From NCBI GenBank assembly GCA_019510125.1, contig JAEKKX010000016.1, positions 1-64,000 on the forward strand: a stretch of DNA of 64,000 nt, read 5' to 3'. The stretch's first letter is position 1. Each line of letters begins with the position of its first letter. The notes under the pieces are model-generated. The model saw only the letters and a list, made by a program, of their open reading frames with translations. It had not been told where the DNA came from and did not search any database. Of this stretch, positions 1-8,054 are shown piece after piece. Source of the stretch: Lysobacterales bacterium (lineage in GTDB: Bacteria > Pseudomonadota > Gammaproteobacteria > Xanthomonadales > Xanthomonadaceae). The position numbers and the translations under genes were made by a program.

Positions 1-1130
1 CACGCGGTCGTCCGATGGCACGCGTCGCACGACTGCGTCGTCGGCAGGTGGTTCGACGGCTTCCCGGTCGCCGTGGTGCCGTTGTGGCAGGTCGCGCACG
101 AACCGGCGGTCACGCCGCTGTGATTGAACGTCGCCGGGATCCACGCGGTCGTCCGATGGCACGCGTCGCACGACTGCGTCGTCGGCAGATGGTTCGACGG
201 TTTCCCGGTTGCGGTCGTGCCGTTGTGGCAGGTCGCACACGAACCGGCGGTCACACCGCTGTGGTTGAACGTCGCCGGCGTCCACGCTGTCGTGCGGTGG
301 CAGGCGTCGCAGCTCTGCGTCGTCGGAAGGTGGTTCGACGGCTTCCCGGTTGCCGTCGTGCCGTTGTGGCAGGTCGCACACGAACCGGCGGTCACACCGC
401 TGTGGTTGAACGTCGCCGGCGTCCACGCGGTCGTGCGGTGGCACGCGTCGCACGACTGCGTCGTCGGCAGATGGTTCGAGGGCTTCCCGGTCGCGGTCGT
501 GCCGTTGTGACAGGTCGCGCACGAACCGGCGGTCACACCGCTGTGGTTGAACGTCGCCGGCGTCCACGCGGTCGTGCGGTGGCACGCGTCGCAGCTCTGC
601 GTCGTCGGCAGATGGTTCGACGGCTTACCGGTCGCCGTCGTGCCGTTGTGGCAGGTCGCACACGAACCTGCGGTCACGCCGCTGTGGTTGAACGTCGCCG
701 GCGTCCACGCCGTCGTACGATGGCAGGCGTCGCACGACTGCGTCGTCGGCAGATGGTTCGACGGCTTACCGGTCGCCGTCGTGCCGTTGTGACAGGTCGC
801 GCACGAACCGGCCGCGACGCCGTTGTGGTTGAAGCTCGCGGGCAGCCAGGCGCTGGTGCGATGGCACGCATCGCAGCTCTGCGTCGTCGGGATATGGTTG
901 GCCGGTTTGCCGGTGGAGATCGTGCCGTTGTGGCAGGTCGCGCACGAACCGGCCGCGACACCGTTGTGGTTGAAGCTCGCGGGCAGCCAGGCATTGGTGC
1001 GATGGCAGGCGTCGCAGCTCTGCGTCGTCGCGATGTGGTTCGACGGTTTGCCGGCGGCGGCGGTGCCGTTGTGGCAGGTGGCGCAACTGCCGGCGGCGAC
1101 GCTGCGGTGATCGAACTTGGCCGGCGACCA
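1..1130. repeat. Tandem 141-bp repeat inside the multiheme gene
   Basis: The heme motif on the minus strand recurs near 85, 226, 367, 508, 649, 790, 931 and 1072, a constant 141-bp step, so eight units are at least partly present and more may lie left of the window. Units differ by only a few bases, most at third codon positions. Each unit encodes 47 residues with two hemes. Unit number could change by slippage or recombination, adding or removing hemes two at a time. Confidence 0.9.
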
Positions 1131-1616
1131 CGCCGTGGTGCGATGGCAACTGTCGCAGGACTGGCTGGTGACGATGTGGCCCGCCGGTTTTCCCGCCGCC
1201 GTGGCGCCGTTGTGGCAACTGGCGCAGGTGCGATCGGCCACCGTGGCATGATCGAAGATCGCGGGAATCCAGCCGCTGGTGCGATGACACGCCTCGCAAC
1301 CGGCGGAAACCGGAATGTGGGTGACGGACGGCCGCGTCGCGTCGGGCAGGCGGCTGCCGTTGCCGTGGCAGCTCGCGCAATCCTTGGGCGTGCCCCGCAG
1401 GATGCCGCGATCGTGGCAGCCCTCGCAGCGCGCGGTGCGATGCGCGCCGGTCAGCGGGAAACCCGTCTTCGCGTGATCGAACGCCGCCGGCGCCGCGTTC
1501 GCACGCGTCGCCGCGGTGGCCCACGCGGGCAGGACGACGCACAGCAATGCGATCAGCGCGATCAGCGCGATGCGTCGGAAATCGTTTGCGATGGCATGCG
1601 GTCGCGTCTGGGTCAT
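1..1616 (-). CDS. Repeat-built multiheme c-type cytochrome, partial (C-terminus beyond window)
   Basis: An exported electron-transfer protein with covalently bound hemes. The start at 1616 gives MTQTRPHAIANDFRRIALIA followed by a hydrophobic stretch ending in AWA, a signal peptide; at least 538 codons are visible and the frame is still open at base 1. I count about 21 CxxCH motifs. After three single motifs (CEGCH, CASCH, CEACH) the protein becomes a tandem repeat of 47 residues, each with one CATCHNG and one CDACH motif plus two free histidines, in FNH and NHLPTT or NHI, that could be the distal heme ligands. The start lies 6 bases after the stop of the 24-heme gene, so the two are co-transcribed. 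Export by Sec and heme attachment by the Ccm system encoded nearby are expected. Its exact family and cell-surface location cannot be told without the C-terminus. Confidence 0.85.
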   Translation of the reverse strand, partial: MTQTRPHAIANDFRRIALIALIALLCVVLPAWATAATRANAAPAAFDHAKTGFPLTGAHRTARCEGCHDRGILRGTPKDCASCHGNGSRLPDATRPSVTHIPVSAGCEACHRTSGWIPAIFDHATVADRTCASCHNGATAAGKPAGHIVTSQSCDSCHRTTAWSPAKFDHRSVAAGSCATCHNGTAAAGKPSNHIATTQSCDACHRTNAWLPASFNHNGVAAGSCATCHNGTISTGKPANHIPTTQSCDACHRTSAWLPASFNHNGVAAGSCATCHNGTTATGKPSNHLPTTQSCDACHRTTAWTPATFNHSGVTAGSCATCHNGTTATGKPSNHLPTTQSCDACHRTTAWTPATFNHSGVTAGSCATCHNGTTATGKPSNHLPTTQSCDACHRTTAWTPATFNHSGVTAGSCATCHNGTTATGKPSNHLPTTQSCDACHRTTAWTPATFNHSGVTAGSCATCHNGTTATGKPSNHLPTTQSCDACHRTTAWIPATFNHSGVTAGSCATCHNGTTATGKPSNHLPTTQSCDACHRTTA

Positions 1617-1622
1617 GGGACG

Positions 1623-3410
1623 TCAACGTGCTGTGGGCAACAGGTCTTTGAACGAGGTGCTGGTGTGGCAACGCTCGCACCGGTTGCCGAACGACCCGTT
1701 ATGGATGTCGTCCCCGCTGTGGCAGCTCCCGCATGCAAGCGGCAACGCTATCCTCCCTTTTTGCGGTGTTTTGTGACATGCCGCGCACTTCAAACTTGCG
1801 TGTGCACCCGTTAACGCGAAACGAGTTTCATTCGCGTGGTCGAATTGCCAGAGCGTCCATGCGCGCGCGTTGTGGCAGGTTTCGCATGCCCTTCCCATCC
1901 GCTCTTGATGGGCGTCGTCCTTCGCATGGCAACCGACGCACGCCTTCGATGCGCCCTGGTAAAGCTTGTCCGCATGGCAGCCCGTGCATGCGACCAATCG
2001 ATGGCGACCGAGCAGCGGAAATGCCGTGCGATTGTGGTCGACCACGACCTGCTTCCACGCATCGGCGACATGGCAGCGCGCGCAATCGTTTCCGAGCTTG
2101 CCGCGATGCGGATCCTTCGCGGCGTGGCAGGACACGCATTGCATGTCGAGCTTCTCGCGATGCGCATCGTTCCTGTGGCAGGCGTTGCAGGCCAGCGGAC
2201 GGTGGCCCCCGACCAGCGGAAACCGGGTCGACTTGTCGTGGTCGAAGCTGATCTGCTTCCACGACGACGCGTTGTGGCAGCTCCTGCAGTCGGGACCGTT
2301 GCGTCCCTTGTGCGGGTCGTCCTTCGCGTGGCAGTCGTTGCAGCCCGAGGCGATGCCGCGGAAGGCCTTCGGCCCGCGATGGCAACCCGAGCACGCCGCT
2401 TCGCGATGGCGTCCGAACAGCGAGAACGCGGTCTTCGAATGATCGAAACCGACCGCGGGCTTCCAGCCGCGCGGCTGGTGGCAACCCTTGCAGTCCTCGC
2501 CGAGCGTGCCGGCGTGCGCGTCGTCCTTGCGGTGGCAGGCGATGCAGTCGGTCGGCGCGCCGCGGAACACGTTCGGCTGGCGATGGCAGGCGGAGCACAG
2601 CGCCGATGCATGCTGGCCGAGCAGCGGGAAGCGCGTACTGCCGTGGTCGAACTTCGCTTCCTTCCAGGCATTCTCGGTGTGGCAGTTGCCGCAGTTCGCG
2701 CCCATTCCGCCCTTGTGCGCATCGTCCTTGCGATGGCAGTCGATGCACGTGTCGCCGAGCTTCGCTTCGGCCGGCGGCCGCGCGTGGCAGGCGACGCAGC
2801 GCGCCAGCGCGTGGCGGCCACGCAACGCGAAGCCGGTCTTGCCGTGGTCTAACCGGCCTTCCTTCCATGTCGTGACCGCATGGCAACTCGCGCAGTCGCG
2901 TCCCAGCGCGCCCTTGTGCGCGTCGTCGTCGCGATGGCAGCCGACGCAGGTCGATGCCGCGGCGCGGAACCTGGCGGGGGCCGCGTGGCAGCGGTCGCAG
3001 GCGACCGCGCGATGCGCGCCGACCAGGGCGAAGTCGGTGAGCTGGTCGTGCCGGAACGCGGCACGGTCGAGCCGGGCGATGCTGGCGTCGCGGCCCTTGT
3101 GGTCGGTGTGGCAATTGCGGCAGGTCTTCGCCGCGCTGCGTCCGTGGAAGCCGCGCCGCGCCGCGAGGTCGGCGCCGACGTCCTTGTGGCAGGCGATGCA
3201 CAGCGCCGGCTGGGCGTTCTTGTCGAACGAACGATGGCACGCGGAACAGGTGCTCTCGGTCTTCGCGTGGGCGCGGATGACCTGCCCCGGCATCAGCATG
3301 TCCTCGAGCCCCGACCCGCCGGCCGAGACCGCGCCCGGCACCGCGAACGCGCAGACCAGCGCGAACAGCGCGGGAAGGACACGTCGCAGCAGGGGCCGGA
3401 GGCTGCGCAT
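1623..3410 (-). CDS. Exported 24-heme c-type cytochrome
   Basis: A 595-residue periplasmic or surface multiheme cytochrome. Residues 1-30 are a Sec signal peptide (LLRRVLPALFALVCAFAVPG, then AVSA). The rest contains 24 CxxCH motifs. From about residue 90 the protein is a repeat of roughly 67 residues holding three hemes in the order CxxCH-xKDDAHKG, CxxCH-xxxxWK, and GRHxxxxCxxCH. Each unit also has three spare histidines, in DDAHKG, in FDH and in the GRH or GQH motif, enough for bis-histidine ligation of all three hemes. It sits between a membrane b-type cytochrome (4 bases upstream) and a second multiheme protein (6 bases downstream), so it is probably the middle of an electron relay. I recognise the multiheme class but not a named family; the donor and acceptor are inferred. 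Confidence 0.9.
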   Translation of the reverse strand: MRSLRPLLRRVLPALFALVCAFAVPGAVSAGGSGLEDMLMPGQVIRAHAKTESTCSACHRSFDKNAQPALCIACHKDVGADLAARRGFHGRSAAKTCRNCHTDHKGRDASIARLDRAAFRHDQLTDFALVGAHRAVACDRCHAAPARFRAAASTCVGCHRDDDAHKGALGRDCASCHAVTTWKEGRLDHGKTGFALRGRHALARCVACHARPPAEAKLGDTCIDCHRKDDAHKGGMGANCGNCHTENAWKEAKFDHGSTRFPLLGQHASALCSACHRQPNVFRGAPTDCIACHRKDDAHAGTLGEDCKGCHQPRGWKPAVGFDHSKTAFSLFGRHREAACSGCHRGPKAFRGIASGCNDCHAKDDPHKGRNGPDCRSCHNASSWKQISFDHDKSTRFPLVGGHRPLACNACHRNDAHREKLDMQCVSCHAAKDPHRGKLGNDCARCHVADAWKQVVVDHNRTAFPLLGRHRLVACTGCHADKLYQGASKACVGCHAKDDAHQERMGRACETCHNARAWTLWQFDHANETRFALTGAHASLKCAACHKTPQKGRIALPLACGSCHSGDDIHNGSFGNRCERCHTSTSFKDLLPTAR

Positions 3411-3414
3411 GGAT

Positions 3415-4329
3415 TCAATACATGTGCACGGCGACGATGTGCGCGATCACGCTGAAGGCGAGCAGCACGACCAGCGGCACGTGGAGGACGTGCCACAGGG
3501 CGAACAGGCGCTCCAGCGGAAGGAACTGCGCCGAACGCTGCACGGCGGCGATCGTGTCGACGGCCATCGCCTGCGCGTCGATGCGCAGGGTCGCCCGCAG
3601 GGCGGTGCGCCGGCGCGCGAGGCTGCGCGCGCGCACCTGCGCCAGCCACGCGCGCGGCGCGAGCAGGAGCATCGCATCCGGACGCGCCCAGCCGCGCGCA
3701 TCGACGACGACGGCGGTGCGCGCGAAGTCCTCGACGATCGCGAGCACGTCGCCCGCGTCGTCCGCGCGCAGGCGATCGCGCAGCTTGCCCAGCGCGGTCG
3801 CGGCGTCGGTGCGGACTTCGCCCAGGCTCAGCGGCCGGCCGTAGAGACCCACGTGCAAATGGCGGTACAGGAAACGACCGAGCAGGCCGCTGCCGGCGAC
3901 GATGACCATGCACCAGAAGGCGATGGCGGCGTTGAGCGAACGCCACTGCAGGGTGCAGTGGAGCAGGATCAGGGTCGGGCCGGCCACGCCCAGGACCATG
4001 TGCACGGAAAACCAGCGGCTGACCCGACCGAGCGACGATAGCCGGCGCACGCGCTTGCGCAGCGGATAACCGAGCAGCGCGAGCATCATCAGCGCGCCGC
4101 ACAGGCCGAGGTAGTAGCCGACGTCCGAACCCGGCGTGTAAAGCCCGGATCGCGACAGCCACCAGATCGCGCCCGCCCACAGGGCGGTGAGCAGCAGGCC
4201 GGCGAGCAGGCGCATGCGCGATCCGCGGACTTCGTTGGACGCCGGGAGTTTCGACGCGACGTCGTCCCGCGACGCAACGCGGGACGACGCATCGACGGCA
4301 TTGCGAAGAGCGGAGTCGGGGCTGGACAT
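3415..4329 (-). CDS. Ferric-reductase-like b-type membrane cytochrome
   Basis: A 304-residue inner-membrane protein with five likely membrane segments: near residues 40-58, 68-85, 105-125, 135-155 and 275-300. Histidines lie within or beside these segments (SVHMVLG, LILLHC, RHLHVG, WHVLHVP, AHIVAVH), as expected for one or two b hemes in ferric-reductase or cytochrome b561-like proteins. A soluble loop of about 110 residues separates the last two segments. ATG 4329 was chosen over an upstream ATG at 4518 because the upstream stretch has no membrane-protein character and would run into the divergent gene. It is the first gene of the operon with the two multiheme cytochromes and would pass electrons across the membrane to them. 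The electron donor, quinol or the divergent flavoprotein, is not shown by the sequence. Confidence 0.7.
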   Translation of the reverse strand: MSSPDSALRNAVDASSRVASRDDVASKLPASNEVRGSRMRLLAGLLLTALWAGAIWWLSRSGLYTPGSDVGYYLGLCGALMMLALLGYPLRKRVRRLSSLGRVSRWFSVHMVLGVAGPTLILLHCTLQWRSLNAAIAFWCMVIVAGSGLLGRFLYRHLHVGLYGRPLSLGEVRTDAATALGKLRDRLRADDAGDVLAIVEDFARTAVVVDARGWARPDAMLLLAPRAWLAQVRARSLARRRTALRATLRIDAQAMAVDTIAAVQRSAQFLPLERLFALWHVLHVPLVVLLAFSVIAHIVAVHMY

Positions 4330-4507
4330 GCGCAGGATTTGCGATCGACGCCATCGGCGACGGGAACGCACGCCCCCTGCGTGCCTTTGTTCACAATAAT
4401 CGATCGCGCCTCGTCCTGCCTTAAGGAATGGCTTGCAATCGATCAGACGATCGTCGACAACTCCTCTCCGGCCGGGATCCCCACCCACCGAATACGTTTT
4501 CTTGCGA
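4330..4507. promoter_or_regulatory. Divergent promoter region of the cytochrome operon and flavoprotein
   Basis: A gap of 178 bp between two divergent start codons must hold both promoters. It is somewhat richer in A and T than its surroundings between 4390 and 4445. I see no convincing -35/-10 pair or strong operator; a weak FNR-like match is discussed among the rejected items. Confidence 0.5.
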
Positions 4508-5806
4508 ATGACTATCAATTTCGCTTACGCGTTCTACATCGTACCGCTCGCGATCGCGGTCGCGCTGTACCTGCGCGGTCGCCATCGCGCGGAACGCGGC
4601 CATGTCGAGACGCTCGAGTCCTCGATCCAGTCCGGCCTGACCGAACCGCCATCGCTGCATCCGGTGATCGACACCGAACGCTGCATCGGGTCGGGCTCCT
4701 GCGTGCGCGCCTGCCCGGAAGGCGCGCTGGGCCTGATCGCGGGCAAGGCGGTACTGGCCAATCCCAGCGCCTGCATCGGTCATGGCGCCTGCCACGCCGC
4801 GTGCCCGGTCGACGGCATCACCCTGGTGTTCGGCACCGAGCGCCGCGGCGTGGACATTCCCGACGTGCGTCCGAATTTCGAATCGAACGTGCCGGGCGTG
4901 TTCATCGCCGGCGAGCTCGGCGGCATGGGCCTGATCCGCAAGGCGGCCGAACAGGGCCGGCAGGCGATCGAGTCGATCGCGCGGATGCAGGGCGGCCATG
5001 CCGACCACGATGTGGTGATCGTCGGCTCCGGGCCCGCGGGCATCTCCGCCGGCCTGTGTGCGATCGAGAAGGGGCTGCGCTACGTGCTGCTGGAGCAGGA
5101 GCGCTCGCTGGGCGGCTCGGTGTTCCACTACCCGCGCAACAAGGTCGCGATGACCGCGCCGGTGAACCTGTCGCTGGTCGGCAGGATGAAGTTCACCGAG
5201 GTCGGCAAGGAAAAGCTGCTGGAGTTCTGGGAGAACGTGGTGCTGCGCACCCGCCTGAAGATCCACTACGGCGAGCGCATGGAGTCTGTCGTCCGCGAAG
5301 GCGACGCGTTCGTGGTGCAGACGCCGAACGGCCGCTACCGCACCCGCGCGGTGCTGCTGGCGATCGGCCGGCGCGGCAGTCCGCGCACCCTGGACGTGCC
5401 CGGCGAGGAGCTGCCGAAGGTCAGCTACCGGCTGGCCGATCCGGCGCGGGTCGCACGCGAACGCGTGCTGGTCGTCGGCGGCGGCGACAGCGCGGTGGAG
5501 GCGGCGATCGCCTGCGCCGACCATGCGCGCAGCGTGCACCTGAGCTATCGCGGCGACGCCTTCAACCGGGTGAAGCCGAAGAACCGCGACACGCTGGAAC
5601 GGCTGCGCGCGGAAGGCCGCGTGCAGGTGCTGCTGGGTTCGGAGGTGACCGCGATCCGTCCGCACGAGGTCGCGCTGACGGTGCGCGGCGAGGCCACGAC
5701 CCTGCCCAACGACGCGGTCGTCATCTCGATCGGCGGGGTGCTGCCGACCGACCTGCTCAAGCGCATCGGCATCCGCTTCGAGACGAAGTACGGCGAGAAG
5801 GCCTGA
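4508..5806 (+). CDS. Membrane-anchored ferredoxin / FAD-NAD(P) oxidoreductase
   Basis: A 432-residue redox protein. Residues 1-24 (MTINFAYAFYIVPLAIAVAL) form one membrane anchor. Residues about 55-105 contain two ferredoxin-like motifs, CIGSGSCVRACP and CIGHGACHAACP; the second cysteine of each classical CxxCxxCxxxCP is replaced, by Ser and by His. Next comes a segment ending NVPGVFIAGELGGMGLI that resembles the C-terminal FAD-binding end of thioredoxin reductases. Only then come the FAD dinucleotide motif VVIVGSGPAGISAG (near residue 180) and the NAD(P) motif VLVVGGGDSAVEAA (near 322). The order looks circularly permuted. ATG 4508 was chosen because it starts the anchor. It is divergent from the cytochrome operon, so it may feed NAD(P)H electrons into, or take them from, that chain; this is inference. 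Confidence 0.75.
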   Translation: MTINFAYAFYIVPLAIAVALYLRGRHRAERGHVETLESSIQSGLTEPPSLHPVIDTERCIGSGSCVRACPEGALGLIAGKAVLANPSACIGHGACHAACPVDGITLVFGTERRGVDIPDVRPNFESNVPGVFIAGELGGMGLIRKAAEQGRQAIESIARMQGGHADHDVVIVGSGPAGISAGLCAIEKGLRYVLLEQERSLGGSVFHYPRNKVAMTAPVNLSLVGRMKFTEVGKEKLLEFWENVVLRTRLKIHYGERMESVVREGDAFVVQTPNGRYRTRAVLLAIGRRGSPRTLDVPGEELPKVSYRLADPARVARERVLVVGGGDSAVEAAIACADHARSVHLSYRGDAFNRVKPKNRDTLERLRAEGRVQVLLGSEVTAIRPHEVALTVRGEATTLPNDAVVISIGGVLPTDLLKRIGIRFETKYGEKA

Positions 5807-5830
5807 GCCCGCCGCGCACGCGGCGGCGAC

Positions 5831-7066
5831 TCAGGGCACGACGCCGTCGATCGTCAGCGACAGCGTCGCCGAACCCGAAGTCGAGGCCTCGACCGGTTTC
5901 GCCTGCAGGTCGCCGCTGTGCGCGATCGCATCGCCGCTCTTCGAGATGCGCGCCGACACCGTCACCTTCGGGAATCCCGACAGCCTCATCGTCGGCACCA
6001 TCGCGTCGGCGTCGCTCAGCACCACGTCGGCCGGCAGCGCCGACACCTGGAGTCGCTTGATCGCGACCGGCATCGGCGGGCCGCCGACGGCCCTGGCGAA
6101 GACGAACACCGTGTCGCGCGGCGCCGCGCGCGTGCGCAATGCCTCCGCCAGCGACACGCGCAGGCGCAGCTCGCCCACGCCTGCGGCCGCGACCGCCTGC
6201 GCGGGGGCGGCCGTGGCCGGCGTCGCGGCGGCGGCGGTGCCGTCCAGGTGGGCCTTGGCATCGGCGATCATCCCGGTCACCGACTGCAGCACGTCGGAGT
6301 CCGGACCGAGCTGCGCGCGGATCTTCTCCCACGCGGCGATCGCCTCGGCGTATCGCCCCTGCTGGTAGTGGCTCATGCCGAGCAGCCACAGGCCGTCCTG
6401 GTTGTCCGGTTCGACCTGCAGCGCGTGGCGGATCATACGCAGCGGTTCGCCGTCGATGCGGCGGTCGGCGCGGCCCAGCGCCAGCGCCTCGGCGTAGGCG
6501 ATCTCCACCGCCGGCTTGTCCGGCGCCAGCGCATACGCCTTTTCCAGCGCCTTGCGACCGTCGTCGTTGCGGCCGACCGATTCGTAGGCGCGGCCGAGCA
6601 GCAGCCAGCCGTCGGCGTCGCCCGGGTTCTTGTCGAGCTTCGCGCGCAGGCTGCCGATCGCGGCCTCCATGTCCATCCCGGGCTTCTGCCCGGCGGCGGG
6701 CGGCACGCCGTCCGCGGCCTGCGACGACGCCGCGGACGATGTTGCGGAAGTCGACAGCGCGTCGGGTCGCCCGATCGCGAAATACAGTGCGATCGCGGCC
6801 AGCGGCAGCGCCGCCGCCAGCGCGACCAGCAAGCGCCGGGAACCGCTGCGGCCGCGATCCGTCGGCGTCGGCGTCACTGCTTCGGCCGCGAGCGCGGCGG
6901 ACTTGGCGTCGAATTCATCCTTCGACAGCACGCCCGAGGCGTACGCCTCCTGCAGCGCCTTGCGTCGCGCGCGCAGGGGATCGGCGCCCCGGCCCAACGC
7001 CGGCCAGAGCAGCGCGGCCCCGGCGATCAGCACCAACGCAAGCACGGCGACGACGAACACGGTCAT
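5831..7066 (-). CDS. ccmI: Cytochrome c biogenesis protein CcmI
   Basis: A 411-residue inner-membrane chaperone of the Ccm system, known to hold apocytochrome c for heme ligation. The N-terminus MTVFVVAVLALVLIAGAALL is the first membrane segment, a second lies near residues 80-100 (LLVALAAALPLAAIALYFAI), and a leucine-zipper-like cytoplasmic loop lies between. Residues about 140-280 form TPR repeats (WLLLGRAYESVGR, WLLGMSHYQQGRYAEAIAAW). The C-terminal domain of about 110 residues matches the apocytochrome-binding part of long CcmI/CycH proteins. Its ATG overlaps the ccmH stop as ATGA. An upstream ATG at 7195 is rejected because it lies in ccmH. Confidence 0.93.
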   Translation of the reverse strand: MTVFVVAVLALVLIAGAALLWPALGRGADPLRARRKALQEAYASGVLSKDEFDAKSAALAAEAVTPTPTDRGRSGSRRLLVALAAALPLAAIALYFAIGRPDALSTSATSSAASSQAADGVPPAAGQKPGMDMEAAIGSLRAKLDKNPGDADGWLLLGRAYESVGRNDDGRKALEKAYALAPDKPAVEIAYAEALALGRADRRIDGEPLRMIRHALQVEPDNQDGLWLLGMSHYQQGRYAEAIAAWEKIRAQLGPDSDVLQSVTGMIADAKAHLDGTAAAATPATAAPAQAVAAAGVGELRLRVSLAEALRTRAAPRDTVFVFARAVGGPPMPVAIKRLQVSALPADVVLSDADAMVPTMRLSGFPKVTVSARISKSGDAIAHSGDLQAKPVEASTSGSATLSLTIDGVVP

Positions 7067-7509
7067 GCTTCCCAGTCTCCCGAGACGGGATCCGCAGCGG
7101 GATCCGGAGGTGTGCCCGCGGCCGGCTTCGACCGGCGCAGGATGCGCGACAAGACGATCCCGGCGACGATCACCATCGCCAGCGGCCCGAACCACAGCGC
7201 CCAGGTCGCGGGCTTCATCGGCGGGCGGTAGAGGATGAAGTCGCCGTAGCGGTCGGTGAGATAGCGCTTGATCTGTTCGTCGCTGGCGCCGCTGCGGATC
7301 TGCCCGATCAGGTCACGGCGCAGGTCCTGGGCCAATCCGGCGGACGAGTCGGCGAGGCTCTCGTTCTGGCAGACCAGGCAGCGCAGTTCCTTCGCCAGCG
7401 CCTGGAAGCGCGCTTCCTCGGCATCGTCGCGGAACCGGATCGGGTCGATCGCCTGCGCCGCGAACGCGACGAGGACCAGCAGCAACGCGAGCCAGCGGCG
7501 CGTGTTCAT
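7063..7509 (-). CDS. ccmH: Cytochrome c biogenesis thiol protein CcmH
   Basis: A 148-residue membrane-tethered thiol-disulfide protein that reduces apocytochrome CxxCH cysteines before heme attachment. It has a signal peptide (MNTRRWLALLLVLVAFAAQA), the family signature LRCLVCQNES with cysteines at about residues 44 and 47, and a C-terminal membrane segment (WALWFGPLAMVIVAGIVLS). It overlaps ccmG and ccmI by four bases at each end, so translation of the four genes is coupled. The length is normal for the short CcmH form, with TPR functions supplied separately by CcmI. Confidence 0.95.
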   Translation of the reverse strand: MNTRRWLALLLVLVAFAAQAIDPIRFRDDAEEARFQALAKELRCLVCQNESLADSSAGLAQDLRRDLIGQIRSGASDEQIKRYLTDRYGDFILYRPPMKPATWALWFGPLAMVIVAGIVLSRILRRSKPAAGTPPDPAADPVSGDWEA

Positions 7510-8054
7510 CGTGCGGCCTCCTTGCGCATGCGATCGATCACCGGGCGCAGTTCGGTCGCGACCGCTTCTGAGGTCAGCGGCCCGATGTACTTGTGGCGGA
7601 CGCGGCCGTCGGCGTCGATCAGGAACAGTTCCGGCGCGCCGTAGACGCCGAGGTCGATCGCGACATCGCCCTCGAGATCGGCGAGGACCATGGCATACGG
7701 ATTGCCGTACTGCGCCAGCCAGCGCTTCGCATCGACCGGATCGTCCTTGTAGTCGTAGCCGATCATCGGAATGCCCAGCGTCGGCGTTTCGCGTGCGAGC
7801 ACCGCGCTCTCTTCGCGGCAGACGTAGCACCAGCTCGCGAACACGTGCAGCGCGTAGGGCTTGCCGCGGAACGAACGACTGTCGACCTTGAGTTCCGGCG
7901 CGTCCAGCCGCGGCAGCGAGAACTGCGGCGCGGGCTTGCCGACCAGCGGGGACGGCACCGCGCTCGGATCGTGGGTGCGGTTGTAGACCAGCCCGGCGCC
8001 GAGCAGCGCGAACAGCGCCGCGAAACCGGCGAACGGCAGCAGCCGCGCGTTCAT
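7506..8054 (-). CDS. ccmG: Thiol:disulfide interchange protein CcmG/DsbE
   Basis: A 182-residue periplasmic thioredoxin-like protein anchored by its N-terminus (residues 5-24, LLPFAGFAALFALLGAGLVY). The active site is ASWCYVCREE with cysteines near 76 and 79, where many relatives have WCxPC or WCxxC. The fold continues with GYDYKDDPVDAKRWL and the cis-proline region VYGAPELFLID, both typical of DsbE/CcmG. It passes reducing power to CcmH and apocytochromes. ATG 8054 overlaps the ccmF stop, and its own stop overlaps the ccmH start. Confidence 0.93.
   Translation of the reverse strand: MNARLLPFAGFAALFALLGAGLVYNRTHDPSAVPSPLVGKPAPQFSLPRLDAPELKVDSRSFRGKPYALHVFASWCYVCREESAVLARETPTLGIPMIGYDYKDDPVDAKRWLAQYGNPYAMVLADLEGDVAIDLGVYGAPELFLIDADGRVRHKYIGPLTSEAVATELRPVIDRMRKEAAR

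Noticed and set aside
15..1814. 599-codon plus-strand repeat protein
   Set aside because: It is the opposite strand of the 141-bp heme repeat; the minus strand gives CxxCH motifs, a signal peptide and operon context.
4433..4446. FNR-like site TTGCAATCGATCAG in the cytochrome divergent region
   Set aside because: Only 7 of 10 consensus positions match TTGAT-N4-ATCAA; too weak to call, though anaerobic control would make sense.
5810..5825. Hairpin CGCCGCG-CA-CGCGGCG between convergent flavoprotein and ccmI
   Set aside because: Two-base loop, no T-run and short stem; such chance palindromes are expected at this GC content.
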